Source: Streptomyces coeruleorubidus (lineage in GTDB: Bacteria; Actinomycetota; Actinomycetes; Streptomycetales; Streptomycetaceae). From it: a stretch of 64,000 nucleotides of DNA. The stretch's first letter is position 1, and each line of letters opens with the position of its first letter. The translations under genes were made by a program, and so were the position numbers. The DNA is taken from NCBI RefSeq assembly GCF_008705135.1, contig NZ_CP023694.1:7105001-7169000 (forward strand). Reading direction: 5' to 3'. The notes beneath the pieces were generated by a model that saw nothing but the letters and a program-made list of their open reading frames with translations, made no database searches and was not told where the DNA came from. This document shows, piece after piece, positions 8,367 through 17,549 of the stretch.

Positions 8367-9360
8367 GCACGGTGCCCTGCTCGCGCACCGCGGCCAGCGC
8401 CGCCGCCACGGACGCCCGGTCCACCTCGGCGGTGCCGGCCCGCGGCGGCAGCAGCGGCACCACCGAGTTCTTCCCGGACCGCACCGTCGGATGGCGGCGG
8501 GCGATGGTGCTCAGCCCCTGCCCCGGCCCCGTCTCCAGGCAGACAACGCCCGTGCGGGAGCCGAGCATCGCGTCCAGTGCCGGCCAGAAGCGGACCGTCT
8601 CCACGGGATGCCCGGCCCAGTACGACGGGTCGGCGGCCAGTTGCCCGGTCACCGCACCCGGCCGGTACCCGGAGCGGAGGGGGATGGACGGCGCCGCCAC
8701 GCGCGTGGATGCGAACCGCTCGGCCGCCCCCGCCGCGTACGGGGCCAGCATCGGACTGTGGAAGGCGGTCAGCGAGGGCACCTCACGGCACGTGAGCCCT
8801 GCCTCCCGCAGCGCCCGGGCGACCCCGGCGAGCGATGCGACGGGTCCGGCGAGGATGGTCTGGCGGGGCGAGTTGACGGCCGCGACCACCACCTCCCCAT
8901 CCCCGAGATACGGGCCCAGCACGTCCTCGCCCGCGGCGACCGCCAGCATTCCCCCGGGCGGTGCCTGAGCCAGCCGTCGCACGCGGTCCAGCAGGAGGCC
9001 GGCCGCGTCGCGCAGCGTGAACACCCCGGCGAGCGCGGCCGCCGCCATTTCGCCGACGCTGTGCCCGAGCAGGGCCCACGGCCGGCCCGTCGTGGCCATC
9101 ACCATCCGGCCGAGGGAGTAGTCCACCGCGAACAACAACGGCTGGGACCGGGTGACGTGGTCCAGTGGCACGGCCGGATGGTCGCTCAGCCAGTCGGCAC
9201 GCAGCCGCCCGCCCTCACTGTCGCCGGCGGCGTCGTACGCGTCGAAGACCTCGTCCATGGCGGCCGTGAAGGCCGGTTCGGATCCGTACAGGCCGACGGC
9301 CATCCGCGGGTGCTGGGACCCCTGCCCGGGGAACATCAGGAGAATCGCGGGCACATCCAT
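8344..9360 (-). CDS. dpsD: acyltransferase DpsD (malonyl-CoA:ACP type)
   Basis: 338 residues. FabD-type acyltransferase with the Gln-containing FPGQGSQ at 10-16 and nucleophile motif GHSVGE giving Ser101. It is encoded last in the operon dnrG-dpsA-B-C-D, 10 bases after the dpsC stop and with GAGGAG before its ATG. An AT gene is rare in type II clusters; here it accompanies the propionyl starter enzyme DpsC. Earlier work on the homologue suggests it is dispensable for propionate priming, so its exact role is uncertain. Confidence 0.92.
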   Translation of the reverse strand: MDVPAILLMFPGQGSQHPRMAVGLYGSEPAFTAAMDEVFDAYDAAGDSEGGRLRADWLSDHPAVPLDHVTRSQPLLFAVDYSLGRMVMATTGRPWALLGHSVGEMAAAALAGVFTLRDAAGLLLDRVRRLAQAPPGGMLAVAAGEDVLGPYLGDGEVVVAAVNSPRQTILAGPVASLAGVARALREAGLTCREVPSLTAFHSPMLAPYAAGAAERFASTRVAAPSIPLRSGYRPGAVTGQLAADPSYWAGHPVETVRFWPALDAMLGSRTGVVCLETGPGQGLSTIARRHPTVRSGKNSVVPLLPPRAGTAEVDRASVAAALAAVREQGTVLSGRPGR

Positions 9361-9370
9361 GACGGGCTCC

Positions 9371-10432
9371 TCACCGGGCGGCCGGGGCGGCCGCCCACGA
9401 CGGGCGTTCCAGCAACTCCACGACGGCGCACGACCAGCTGAAGCCGGCGCCGACGCTGACCAGCAGACACAGCTCCCCCGGGGCGAGGCGGCCGGAGCCC
9501 ACAAGGTGGTCGAACCCGGCGATCGGGTCACCGCCCCCCAGGTGGCCGGTCCGCCGCCCGAACTCCCAAGTGGTCCGCTCGGGTTGGATGTGCCACTTGT
9601 TGAAGTAGGCGGCGCTCAGCCGGCGCCACCCCATGTGCGGCAGCACGACCCGGCTGATGTCGTCGAGTCCGGCCCCGGCCGCCTCCAGCGCGCCGGTCAG
9701 AGCCTCCTCCTGGCCCGCCGAGACCCGGGCGACGCTGAACGAGCTTCCCGCCTCGGCCACGTACGCCCGCTTGTGCGCGTCCAGGTCCACGGCCCGCTGT
9801 TCCTCCGGAGACGGCGGACCGAACGGGTGCCCGCCCCGGTGCATGCCCTCCAGCACCGGTTCGGAGACCGTCACCAGGCTGCGCAGCCGGGCGAAGCCGC
9901 CCTGCCGGGACAGCACGAGGGCGGTACCACCGTCGGCGTACACCGTGCCGGGGTCGCTGCTCCAGCGGTCGAAGCCCGGCGGATGCATCCGGTCGCCCGT
10001 CGTGATGAGAGCGGCCACCCGGTCCGGGGCGGCGAGCAGGTACGCGCGGGCCAGTTCCAGGGCGGCCATGCCGCCGTTGGACACCTGCCGCACCTCCATG
10101 GCGGGGCAGCGGTTCCCGACGGCCACCCGCTGGACGTAGGAGGCGGGAGCCCACAGATGGTGCCCCTGGAAGTACAGGCTGGCGTGCAGGACGAGGTCGA
10201 CGTGGGCCGGTGCGACGCCGGAGCGGTCCAGAGCGGTCTGGGCCGCCAAGGCCGCCATCTCCGCCGGTGTCTCCTTGTCGGCGACCGCCACCGACAGCAT
10301 CCGCGTCGAGGAGGCGAGCCTGCGGTCGCAGTGGCCGGCGGCCAGGGCCTGTTCCGTGGTCACCGGCGGGGGCAGCCAGACGCCGCAACCGGCCACGTAA
10401 AGGTCCCCGGGCGCCCCCTGCGGCACGCTCAT
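9371..10432 (-). CDS. dpsC: propionyl-starter ketosynthase III-like DpsC (active-site Ser118)
   Basis: 353 residues, KAS III fold. At the position of the catalytic cysteine the sequence is QVSNGG, placing Ser118 there, as described for S. peucetius DpsC. The later histidine (VVLPHMGW) and the FGRRTGHLGGGD segment retain the family pattern. It selects propionyl-CoA as starter, which explains the C-21 decaketide. Its start overlaps the dpsB stop by 4 bases (ATGA), so translation is probably coupled. Confidence 0.94.
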   Translation of the reverse strand: MSVPQGAPGDLYVAGCGVWLPPPVTTEQALAAGHCDRRLASSTRMLSVAVADKETPAEMAALAAQTALDRSGVAPAHVDLVLHASLYFQGHHLWAPASYVQRVAVGNRCPAMEVRQVSNGGMAALELARAYLLAAPDRVAALITTGDRMHPPGFDRWSSDPGTVYADGGTALVLSRQGGFARLRSLVTVSEPVLEGMHRGGHPFGPPSPEEQRAVDLDAHKRAYVAEAGSSFSVARVSAGQEEALTGALEAAGAGLDDISRVVLPHMGWRRLSAAYFNKWHIQPERTTWEFGRRTGHLGGGDPIAGFDHLVGSGRLAPGELCLLVSVGAGFSWSCAVVELLERPSWAAAPAAR

Positions 10433-11706
10433 TCCGCCCCCCGGACCACCAGAGCGCTGTTGAAGCCCCCATAGCCGCGGGCGACGACGAGGGCCGCCCT
10501 GGCGTCGGCCAGGGACCGGGGCCGCCCGGTCACCACGTCGAGCGGCAGGTCCGGGTCGGGGTCGACGTGGGCGGTCGCCGGGACCACCTCGTCCCGCAGC
10601 GCCAGCAGCGCGGTCGCCACGTCCAGCGGCCCGGCGCCCGAGTACAGCCGGCCGGTGAGCGTCTTGGGGGCGGTCACCGGGACCCGGCGCGGCCCGAAGA
10701 CCGACGCCAGAGCCTCCGCCTCGGCTGCGTCCAGTTCGGGGACGGCCGCGCCGTCGGCGAACACCACGGCTATGTCGGAGCCGTCCAGCCCGGCGTCGGC
10801 CAGCGCCGTCTCGACGGCACGGGCGAGGGCGGAGGGGCGGCCGGAGCCGGGCGGCGGGTCGAAGCTCGCGCCGTACCCGGCGATCGACCCGTACACTTTC
10901 GCGCCCCGCTCGGCGGCCCGCTCCGCGTCCTCGACGGTGAGGATCGCGCCTCCCTCGCCGGGCACATGTCCGGCCGCCCGCCGGTCGAACGGCAGATACC
11001 CGGCCGTCGGGTTGTCCGAGCCGCTCAGCCGGCCGGACTTCACCTGGGCCGCCATGCCGTACGGGCACAGCGACGAGTCCACGGCGCCCGAGACGATCAG
11101 CTCGGCTCCGCCCCGGACCTTGCGGCGAGCGTGGGCGAGGGCGTCGAGGCCGCCCGCCTGCTCGGCCACCACCACGCCGACCGGGCCGCGCAGATCGTGC
11201 CGGATGGCGATCTGCCCGGTGTTGACGGCGTAGAACCAGGCGAACGACATGTAGGCGCTGACGTGGGCCGGTCCCTTGCTCCAAAGATTCTGCAACTCCC
11301 GTTGGCCGAAGGCGAAGCCGCCGGACGCGCTGGCCGTGATCACCCCCGCCTCCAGCGGCGACGACGGGGAGCAGCCGGCCTCCCGCAGGGCCCACTCGGC
11401 GGCGGCCAGCGCGTACTGGGTCATCGGATCGGTCTGCGCCAGCAGCCGCTTCGGCAGATGGTCCTCGGGGACGAAGTCGCTCACCTCCCCGGCCAGCCGG
11501 CCCAGGCGGCCGTCACCGGTGAACCGCCGCAGGGGTCCGATGCCGTTGCGGCCGTTCAGGACGGCGTCCCAGTACGCGCCCACCCCCAGCCCGTTGGGGG
11601 CGACGATCCCGAGACCCGTCACCACCGCACGGCCTCTGAGGCCCCGTCGGCCCGCGGGCGATGCGTGGAGCTGCGAAGACGCGGTCCGTGCCGCGGTACC
11701 TGTCAT
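10429..11706 (-). CDS. dpsB: ketosynthase beta / chain length factor DpsB
   Basis: 425 residues. KS fold in which the catalytic cysteine is replaced by glutamine (VVAEQAGGLDAL, Gln183), the hallmark of chain-length factors. It pairs with DpsA to make a decaketide. It lies 5 bases downstream of dpsA and overlaps dpsC by 4 bases, the usual KS-alpha/KS-beta arrangement, though here the ACP gene is not adjacent (it is at 19802). Confidence 0.95.
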   Translation of the reverse strand: MTGTAARTASSQLHASPAGRRGLRGRAVVTGLGIVAPNGLGVGAYWDAVLNGRNGIGPLRRFTGDGRLGRLAGEVSDFVPEDHLPKRLLAQTDPMTQYALAAAEWALREAGCSPSSPLEAGVITASASGGFAFGQRELQNLWSKGPAHVSAYMSFAWFYAVNTGQIAIRHDLRGPVGVVVAEQAGGLDALAHARRKVRGGAELIVSGAVDSSLCPYGMAAQVKSGRLSGSDNPTAGYLPFDRRAAGHVPGEGGAILTVEDAERAAERGAKVYGSIAGYGASFDPPPGSGRPSALARAVETALADAGLDGSDIAVVFADGAAVPELDAAEAEALASVFGPRRVPVTAPKTLTGRLYSGAGPLDVATALLALRDEVVPATAHVDPDPDLPLDVVTGRPRSLADARAALVVARGYGGFNSALVVRGAE

Positions 11707-11711
11707 GGAGC

Positions 11712-12971
11712 TCACCTCTCGAGACGGCTCAGCAGCATGGCGCTCTGGAAGCCGCCGAAGCCGCTGCCCACCGTCAGCGCGTGCCGCACCTGCTTTTCTC
11801 GTGCCGTCAGCGGCACGTAGTCCAGGTCGAGTTCGGGATCCGGGTCGTGCAGATTCGCGGTCGGCGGGATCGCCCCGTACTCCACGGCCAGTGCGGTCGC
11901 CGCCACCTCGAGCGAGCCGACAGCGCCCAGGGAGTGACCGATCATCGACTTGATGGAGCTGATGGGCACCCGGTACGCGTGCTCCCCCAGGGAGCGCTTG
12001 AACGCGGAGGTCTCGTGCCGGTCGTTCTGCTTCGTCGCCGTTCCGTGGGCGTTGACGTAGTCCACGTCCGAGGGGTCGCGGCGGGCCTCGTCGAGGGCCG
12101 CGGTGATCGCCGCCGCCATCTCGGCGCCGTCTGCGCGGAGCCCGGTCATGTGGTACGCGTTGCCGCGTGAGGCGTACCCGCCGATCTCGGCGTAGATCCG
12201 CGCGCCCCGGCGCACGGCCGCCTCCGCCTCTTCCAGGACCACGATCGCACCGCCCTCGCCCAGCACAAAGCCGTTGCGGCTGCGGCTGAAGGGACGCGAG
12301 GCGGTCTCGGGGGTGTCGTTGTGGTCGGAGGTCGCCCTGATGGCGTCGAAGCAGGCCACCGTGATCGGCGCGATGGGGGCGTCCACGCCTCCCGCGACCA
12401 TGGCGTCCACCGTCCCCTCGCGGATGAGCTCGCAGGCGTACCCGATGGAGTCGATCCCCGAGGTGCACCCGGCCGAGACGATGTTCACGGGCCCCTCCGC
12501 CCCGGCGAGCCAGGCCACTTCGGCGGCGAGGGAACTCGGCACGAAGTAGTCGTACAGCTCGGGCGACCCCCGGCCGGGGTCGACGACCCAGTGCGCTCCG
12601 CCCGCGCTGAGAGCGACGTACTCGGACTCCAGTTTCTGCGTGCAGCCGACGGCGGTGCCCACGCACACCCCGACCCGGTGCGCGGAGTCCTCCTCGATGC
12701 GCAGCCCGCTGTCGGCGAGCGCCTCCTGACCGGCGACCAGCGCGAACTGCCCGGCCCGGTCGAGGCGCCGGGCCTGCTCCGCGGACAGCCCCGCCGCCAC
12801 CGGATCGAAGTCGCACTCGGCGGCGATACGGGAACGGAAGGGCGTGGCGTCGAACGTGCTGATGGCGCGGGTGGCGGTGGTTCCGGACAGCAGCAGCTCC
12901 CAGAACGGCTTGGTCCCGATGGCGCCGGGAGCCACCACGCCGATCCCGGTGATGACGATCCGCCGGTTCAC
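11712..12971 (-). CDS. dpsA: ketosynthase alpha DpsA
   Basis: 419 residues from GTG at 12971, which overlaps the dnrG stop by 4 bases and has GGAGG upstream. The condensing triad is complete: Cys169 in SAGCTSGIDS, His309 in NAHGTATKQND and His346 in MIGHSLGA. It catalyses Claisen condensations of malonyl-ACP on the propionyl starter together with DpsB and the ACP DpsG. Confidence 0.95.
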   Translation of the reverse strand: MNRRIVITGIGVVAPGAIGTKPFWELLLSGTTATRAISTFDATPFRSRIAAECDFDPVAAGLSAEQARRLDRAGQFALVAGQEALADSGLRIEEDSAHRVGVCVGTAVGCTQKLESEYVALSAGGAHWVVDPGRGSPELYDYFVPSSLAAEVAWLAGAEGPVNIVSAGCTSGIDSIGYACELIREGTVDAMVAGGVDAPIAPITVACFDAIRATSDHNDTPETASRPFSRSRNGFVLGEGGAIVVLEEAEAAVRRGARIYAEIGGYASRGNAYHMTGLRADGAEMAAAITAALDEARRDPSDVDYVNAHGTATKQNDRHETSAFKRSLGEHAYRVPISSIKSMIGHSLGAVGSLEVAATALAVEYGAIPPTANLHDPDPELDLDYVPLTAREKQVRHALTVGSGFGGFQSAMLLSRLER

Positions 12972-13357
12972 GTCGTCCGCCCTCCGGGCCCGCTCACGGC
13001 CGGGACGTCCGGCGCGACACGGATCTGACGGTGCCGGTACAGGGTCGGTTCGCTGGTGCTCAGGGCCCGGAGGGCGGCCGCGTGGGCCGGGAACTCCGGG
13101 TGCGCCACGGCGGCGCGGAAGGAGGCCTCGTCGTCCCAGACCGCGATGTTCACGTACTGCGGGCGGCCGTCCGCCGAGCCGGGACCGGTGTCGGCCGGCA
13201 CCAGCAGGGTGTGCCAGCGGAAGCCGGGCCGGCGACACAGGAACTCGGCCGTTTCGGCGAACGCCGCCTCGAAGTCCTCGGCGGATCCGCTCAGGGTGAA
13301 TCGGTTGACGAACGTCACCGACCCGGAGCCGGCGTCGTTCGGTTCTGGCAGAGGCAT
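12968..13357 (-). CDS. dnrG: anthrone monooxygenase (ABM family)
   Basis: 129 residues with one antibiotic-biosynthesis-monooxygenase ferredoxin-like domain. The family (ActVA-Orf6, TcmH) needs no cofactor; this member oxidises 12-deoxyaklanonic acid at C12 to the quinone aklanonic acid. The segment QYVNIAVWDDEASF and nearby Trp residues fit the family. It is first in the operon dnrG-dpsA-B-C-D, diverges from dpsE, and has GGAG before ATG. Confidence 0.9.
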   Translation of the reverse strand: MPLPEPNDAGSGSVTFVNRFTLSGSAEDFEAAFAETAEFLCRRPGFRWHTLLVPADTGPGSADGRPQYVNIAVWDDEASFRAAVAHPEFPAHAAALRALSTSEPTLYRHRQIRVAPDVPAVSGPGGRTT

Positions 13358-13467
13358 CGCTGCTCCACGGGTCCGTTGGTCCAGGTGTGGGGTGGACGTC
13401 GGTGAGACGGTGCGGCCGAGTCCGCACAGGTGCGGTCACGCCGGACTCCGAGGCTCTGCGGCGCCGC

Positions 13468-13496
13468 TCGACCCCCTCTGGAAGCCGGGTCGTCAA
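13468..13496 (+). promoter_or_regulatory. DnrI (SARP) binding array between dnrG and dpsE
   Basis: Heptamers TCGACCC (13468), TGGAAGC (13479) and TCGTCAA (13490) follow an exact 11-bp period, 53-81 bases before dpsE. A further TCGAGCG at 13504 is out of phase. The dnrG-dpsE intergenic region is, from the literature as I recall it, one of the first regions where DnrI binding was shown. Confidence 0.65.
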
Positions 13497-13548
13497 GCGC
13501 GGCTCGAGCGCGAGGTGTGAGGGTGGGCCCTCCGTCGAAGGGAGGACC

Positions 13549-14334
13549 ATGTCCGACGCAGCCGACCGGGTCGCACTCGTCACCGGGGGAACCAGCGGCA
13601 TCGGTCTCGCGGTGGTGCGCAAGCTCGCCCGGGACGGGACCCGGGTGTTCCTGTGCGCTCGCGACGAGAGCGCCGTCACCGGCACCGTGAAGGAACTTCA
13701 GGCATCGGGACTGGAGGTGGAGGGCGCGCCCTGCGACGTGCGGAGCACCGCCGATGTCGACCGGCTGGTCCAAACGGCCCGGAACCGCTTCGGGCCGATC
13801 GACATCGTCGTCAACAACGCCGGCCGCGGTGGTGGAGGCGTGACCGCCGAGCTCACGGACGACCTGTGGCTCGACGTCGTCGACACCAACCTCAGCGGGG
13901 CCTTCCGGGTCACCCGCGCCGTCCTCACCGGCGGCGGCATGCAGGAGCACGGCTGGGGCCGGATCATCAACATCGCCTCCACCGGCGGCAAGCAGGGAGT
14001 GGCCCTCGGCGCCCCCTACTCCGCCTCCAAGAGCGGCCTGATCGGCTTCACGAAGGCCGTCGCGCTGGAGCTGGCCAAGACGGGCATCACCGTCAACGCC
14101 GTCTGCCCCGGGTACGTCGAGACGCCCATGGCACAGGGCGTGCGGCAGCGCTACGCCGCCTTCTGGGGGATCACCGAGGACGACGTCCTGGAGAAGTTCC
14201 AGGCGAAGATCCCCCTCGGACGCTACTCGACGCCCGAGGAGGTGGCCGGGATGGTGCACTACCTGGCCTCCGACAGCGCCGACTCGATCACGGCCCAGGC
14301 CATCAATGTCTGTGGTGGCCTCGGCAGTTACTGA
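13549..14334 (+). CDS. dpsE: polyketide C9-ketoreductase DpsE
   Basis: 261 residues, the length of ActIII. Short-chain dehydrogenase with cofactor motif TGGTSGIG at 12-19 and catalytic Asn114, Ser144, Tyr157 and Lys161 (YSASK). It reduces the C9 carbonyl of the nascent decaketide with NADPH and so sets the folding. A strong GGAGG stands 3 bases before ATG. It is followed after 29 bases by dpsF. Confidence 0.94.
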   Translation: MSDAADRVALVTGGTSGIGLAVVRKLARDGTRVFLCARDESAVTGTVKELQASGLEVEGAPCDVRSTADVDRLVQTARNRFGPIDIVVNNAGRGGGGVTAELTDDLWLDVVDTNLSGAFRVTRAVLTGGGMQEHGWGRIINIASTGGKQGVALGAPYSASKSGLIGFTKAVALELAKTGITVNAVCPGYVETPMAQGVRQRYAAFWGITEDDVLEKFQAKIPLGRYSTPEEVAGMVHYLASDSADSITAQAINVCGGLGSY

Positions 14335-14363
14335 CCGTCCGCGACCCGAGCTCAGGAGGGCAG

Positions 14364-15311
14364 ATGTCCGAGTCGCCGCTTCAGCAGACCGAGCACGAGA
14401 TCCACACCTCCGCCGCGCCGGACGCCGTGTTCGCCGTGCTGGCCGACGCACGGGCCTGGCCCGCCGTGTTCCCGCCCAGTGTCCACGTCGAACAGGTCGA
14501 GCACACCGGCTCCAGCGAGCGCATCCGCATCTGGGCCACCGCCAACGGCTCGCTGCGCACCTGGACGTCGCGGCGTGAGCTCGACGAGCGGGCCCGGCGC
14601 ATCCGTTTCCGGCAGGAGGTGTCCGCCCATCCCGTCGCCGCCATGGGCGGCGAATGGATCGTCGAGGAAGCCGGCGACGGCGGCACCCGGGTGCGGCTGA
14701 CGCACGACTTCCGGGCCGTGGACGACGACCCGGAGACGATCGGCTGGATCCACCGGGCCGTGGACCGCAACAGCGAAGCGGAACTGGCGTCCCTGCGCAC
14801 CGCGCTGGAACGACCCGACGGCACCGCGCCGACGACCTTCGAGGACACCGTCGTCGTCCGCGGCCGTGCCGAGGACGTCTACGACTTCCTCCACCGCAGC
14901 GACCTCTGGGAGAAGCGGCTCTCCCACGTCGCGCGGATCGCGGTCAAGGAGGAGGAGCCGGGGCTCCAGCACATGGAGATGGACACCCTCACCGCGGACG
15001 GCTCGGTGCACACCACCGCGTCGGTGCGCGTGTGCTTCCCCGAACGCCGCGTCATCGTCTACAAGCAGCTGCGCACGCCGCCGCTGCTCGCGCTCCATCT
15101 CGGCCGTTGGTCGGTCCGTCCCGCCGACGACGGGGACGGGATCGCCGTCACGTCGGCCCACACCGTGTCCGTGGCCCGCTCGGCGATCCCCGGCGTCCTC
15201 GGTGCGGGGGCGAGTGAGACGGACGCCGTGGACTTCGTCCGCCGGGCCCTGGGCCGCAACAGTCTGCTGACCCTGGAAGCGGCCAGGCAGTACGCCGAGT
15301 CCAGCGCCTGA
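14364..15311 (+). CDS. dpsF: aromatase/cyclase DpsF (di-domain)
   Basis: 315 residues built from two START/polyketide-cyclase domains, about 10-150 and 160-305, as in the ActVII/Gris di-domain aromatases. It aromatises the first ring of the 9-reduced chain. AGGAGGG precedes ATG. The gene is the second in the dpsE-dpsF unit and is followed by a perfect 30-bp hairpin shared with convergent dnrE. Confidence 0.92.
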   Translation: MSESPLQQTEHEIHTSAAPDAVFAVLADARAWPAVFPPSVHVEQVEHTGSSERIRIWATANGSLRTWTSRRELDERARRIRFRQEVSAHPVAAMGGEWIVEEAGDGGTRVRLTHDFRAVDDDPETIGWIHRAVDRNSEAELASLRTALERPDGTAPTTFEDTVVVRGRAEDVYDFLHRSDLWEKRLSHVARIAVKEEEPGLQHMEMDTLTADGSVHTTASVRVCFPERRVIVYKQLRTPPLLALHLGRWSVRPADDGDGIAVTSAHTVSVARSAIPGVLGAGASETDAVDFVRRALGRNSLLTLEAARQYAESSA

Positions 15312-15374
15312 GGCGAGCGTCCCGAGCCCGCACGGGCCCTGTCCCGACTCCCTCGGGGCGGGGCCCGCCGCGTC

Positions 15375-15439
15375 CCCGGCCGGACACCCGCAGGTCGCCC
15401 TCCGGCGAGCGGAGGGCGACCTGCGGGTGTCCGGCCGGG
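15375..15439. terminator. perfect 30-bp bidirectional terminator hairpin
   Basis: Arms 15375-15404 and 15410-15439 are perfectly complementary over 30 bp with a 5-base loop. It sits between the dpsF stop (15311) and the dnrE stop (15446), so it can end both convergent transcripts. Confidence 0.85.
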
Positions 15440-15445
15440 CGAGCC

Positions 15446-16201
15446 TCACGTCACCGAGAGACCCCCGTCCACGGCCAGCACGGCACCGCTGGCGTACGCG
15501 GCTTCGGGTTCGGCGAGCCGCACCACCCACCACGCGACGTCCTCAGGCCGGCCCACACGCCCGAGCGGGACGCGCTGCCCCATGGCTTCCAGGAACCCGT
15601 CGTACGCCTCCTGGGACATCCCCGCCCGGACCCCCGCGCCCGTCTCGATCACTCCCGGGGCGACACCGACCACGCGAATGCCGCGGGGACCGAGTTCCAC
15701 GGCCCAGGACCGCGTCAGCAGGTCCAGGCCGGCCTTGGCCGCCCCGTACACCGCGTTCCCCGGCCAGGCCCGCCGGCCGAGTGCGCCCGCCGAACCGATG
15801 TTCACCACCAGGCCGGAAGCGGTCTCCAGGGGGCCGAGCAGGGCCTGGGTGAGCAGCACGGGGGCCACGAGGTTCGTGGCCACCTGTGCCTCCACCGCGG
15901 TGCGGTCCAGCTCTCCCAGGTGCCCGAAGGCGGCCGTGGCGGCATTGTTCACGAGCACGTCGACCACGCCGCCGAGCCGCTCGCGCACCTCCCGGACGAC
16001 CGCCTCCGGCGCCGCGGGGTCGGTGATGTCCACGGCCAACGTGTGCGCGTCCTTGTGGCCGTCCACCGTCTCGGCCAGCGGACCGGCGGTCCTGCCCACG
16101 ACGAGGACGCGGTCGCCCCGGGCGGCGAAGGCGCGGGCGACGGCTCGTCCGATGCCGGAGCCGCCGCCGGTCACGATCACGGATCGCTGTGTGTTCTCCA
16201 T
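15446..16201 (-). CDS. dnrE: aklaviketone reductase (short-chain dehydrogenase)
   Basis: 251 residues. SDR with TGGGSGIG at 11-18 and catalytic Ser137, Tyr152 and Lys156 (YGAAK). By position and length this is DnrE, which reduces the C7 ketone of aklaviketone to aklavinone. It ends the leftward operon dpsH-dnmT-dnrH-dnrE. I see no convincing ribosome binding site before its ATG, so expression may depend on coupling to dnrH 9 bases upstream. Confidence 0.88.
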   Translation of the reverse strand: MENTQRSVIVTGGGSGIGRAVARAFAARGDRVLVVGRTAGPLAETVDGHKDAHTLAVDITDPAAPEAVVREVRERLGGVVDVLVNNAATAAFGHLGELDRTAVEAQVATNLVAPVLLTQALLGPLETASGLVVNIGSAGALGRRAWPGNAVYGAAKAGLDLLTRSWAVELGPRGIRVVGVAPGVIETGAGVRAGMSQEAYDGFLEAMGQRVPLGRVGRPEDVAWWVVRLAEPEAAYASGAVLAVDGGLSVT

Positions 16202-16210
16202 GCGGCGAGG

Positions 16211-17542
16211 CTAGGCACCGCCGGTGGAAGGCGACTTGAGCGCCGGGCCCCCCTCCGCCCCGCCGGCCCGGTGCTCGGCGGTCAGCCGCTCCAGCACGGG
16301 CACGATGTCGTTCGGGCTCGGCGTCCCGACGATCTCGGCGCGCACCCGGCGTGCCCCGGCGGCGTAGGACGGATCGTCGAGCAGGGCGAGGACGCGCTCG
16401 CGCAGCAGTTCCGGCGAGACGTCCCGCGCGTCCACGTAACTGCCCGCACCGCTGCGGGCCAGGCCGTGCGCCTTCTCCATGGCGTCCCACATCATGTCGG
16501 GCACGATCAGCTGCGGTATCGCGTGCACCAGGGCCGTCATGAACGTGCCGGACCCGCCGTGATGGATGATGCCCGAGCAGGACGGCAGCAGGGCGTTCAG
16601 CGGGACGAAGTCCACGGCCCGCACGTTCGCCGGCAGGGTGCCGAGCTCCTCGCGCAGTTCCCGCGGCAGGGTGGCGACGACCTCCACGTCCAGGCCGTCC
16701 ACGGCCGCCAGGACGTCGGAGGCGGCGACCGTGCCGGCGCCCGTCGCCTCGCCGAGGGACACACCGAGCGTCAGGCACAGGCGCCGCGGGTGGCGGGGCG
16801 GCTCGCGCAGCCAGTCGGGGAGCAGGGAGGGCCCGTTGTACGGCACGTAGCGCACCGGCACGCAGGGCAGGTCCAGGGGGATGCGCATCGACGGCGGTGT
16901 GGGGTCGATCGTCCACTGCCCGAGGACCAGCTCCTCGCTCATGTCCCCGGCGCTGCCGCCGCACCGCTCCAGCGTCCAGGTGAGCCACTCGGCCAGCGGG
17001 TCGTCGCGCAGCTCGGGCGGTTGCCGGTCTAGCAGGGCGCGGAACGCCGTCCTGTTCCGGCCCATCTGGTCCGGGCCGAACAACAGCCGGGCGTGCGCCG
17101 CCCCGCTGAGCCGGGCGGCCACCGGCCCGGCCAGGGTCAGCGGATCCCAGACCACGAGGTCCGGCCGCCAGTCGCGGGCGAGGCCGACGAGGTCGTCGAC
17201 CATGGGCTCGGGGCACACGTTCTGGAAGACCATGGCGGTCATCGCGGTGAACATGCCGAGCGCGTGGTCCCACGGGAAGGGGTCGTCACGGGTGTTGCTC
17301 ATGGCGAGGCCGCCGAGGTTGCGGTCGTCCTCGAAGCTGGCGTTGGCCTCCCGGGTCTCCTCCTCGATGTTGAGGTCCTCCCCGATCCGCACGGCGGTGA
17401 GACCGGCCCGGACGATGTCGTCGAGGACGTCGGGCTGGCTGGCCACGAGCACTTCGTGCCCCGCGGTCCGCAGTGCCGACGCCAGGGTGACCTGGGCGTA
17501 GACATGGGACCGCGCGGCCATGGTGGCGAACAGGACGCGCAC
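16211..17542 (-). CDS. dnrH: second anthracycline glycosyltransferase DnrH
   Basis: 443 residues from GTG at 17542, with GGAGG about 10 bases upstream. GT1-fold glycosyltransferase clearly related to DnrS (same MRVLFATMAARSH-type start, IHHGGSGTFMTALVHAIPQL acceptor/donor segment). In S. peucetius loss of dnrH raises doxorubicin yield and removes acid-labile baumycin-like compounds, so it is thought to attach the second, oxidised sugar. No P450-like partner gene lies beside it, unlike dnrS/dnrQ. Confidence 0.88.
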   Translation of the reverse strand: MRVLFATMAARSHVYAQVTLASALRTAGHEVLVASQPDVLDDIVRAGLTAVRIGEDLNIEEETREANASFEDDRNLGGLAMSNTRDDPFPWDHALGMFTAMTAMVFQNVCPEPMVDDLVGLARDWRPDLVVWDPLTLAGPVAARLSGAAHARLLFGPDQMGRNRTAFRALLDRQPPELRDDPLAEWLTWTLERCGGSAGDMSEELVLGQWTIDPTPPSMRIPLDLPCVPVRYVPYNGPSLLPDWLREPPRHPRRLCLTLGVSLGEATGAGTVAASDVLAAVDGLDVEVVATLPRELREELGTLPANVRAVDFVPLNALLPSCSGIIHHGGSGTFMTALVHAIPQLIVPDMMWDAMEKAHGLARSGAGSYVDARDVSPELLRERVLALLDDPSYAAGARRVRAEIVGTPSPNDIVPVLERLTAEHRAGGAEGGPALKSPSTGGA

Positions 17543-17549
17543 GGGGAAC

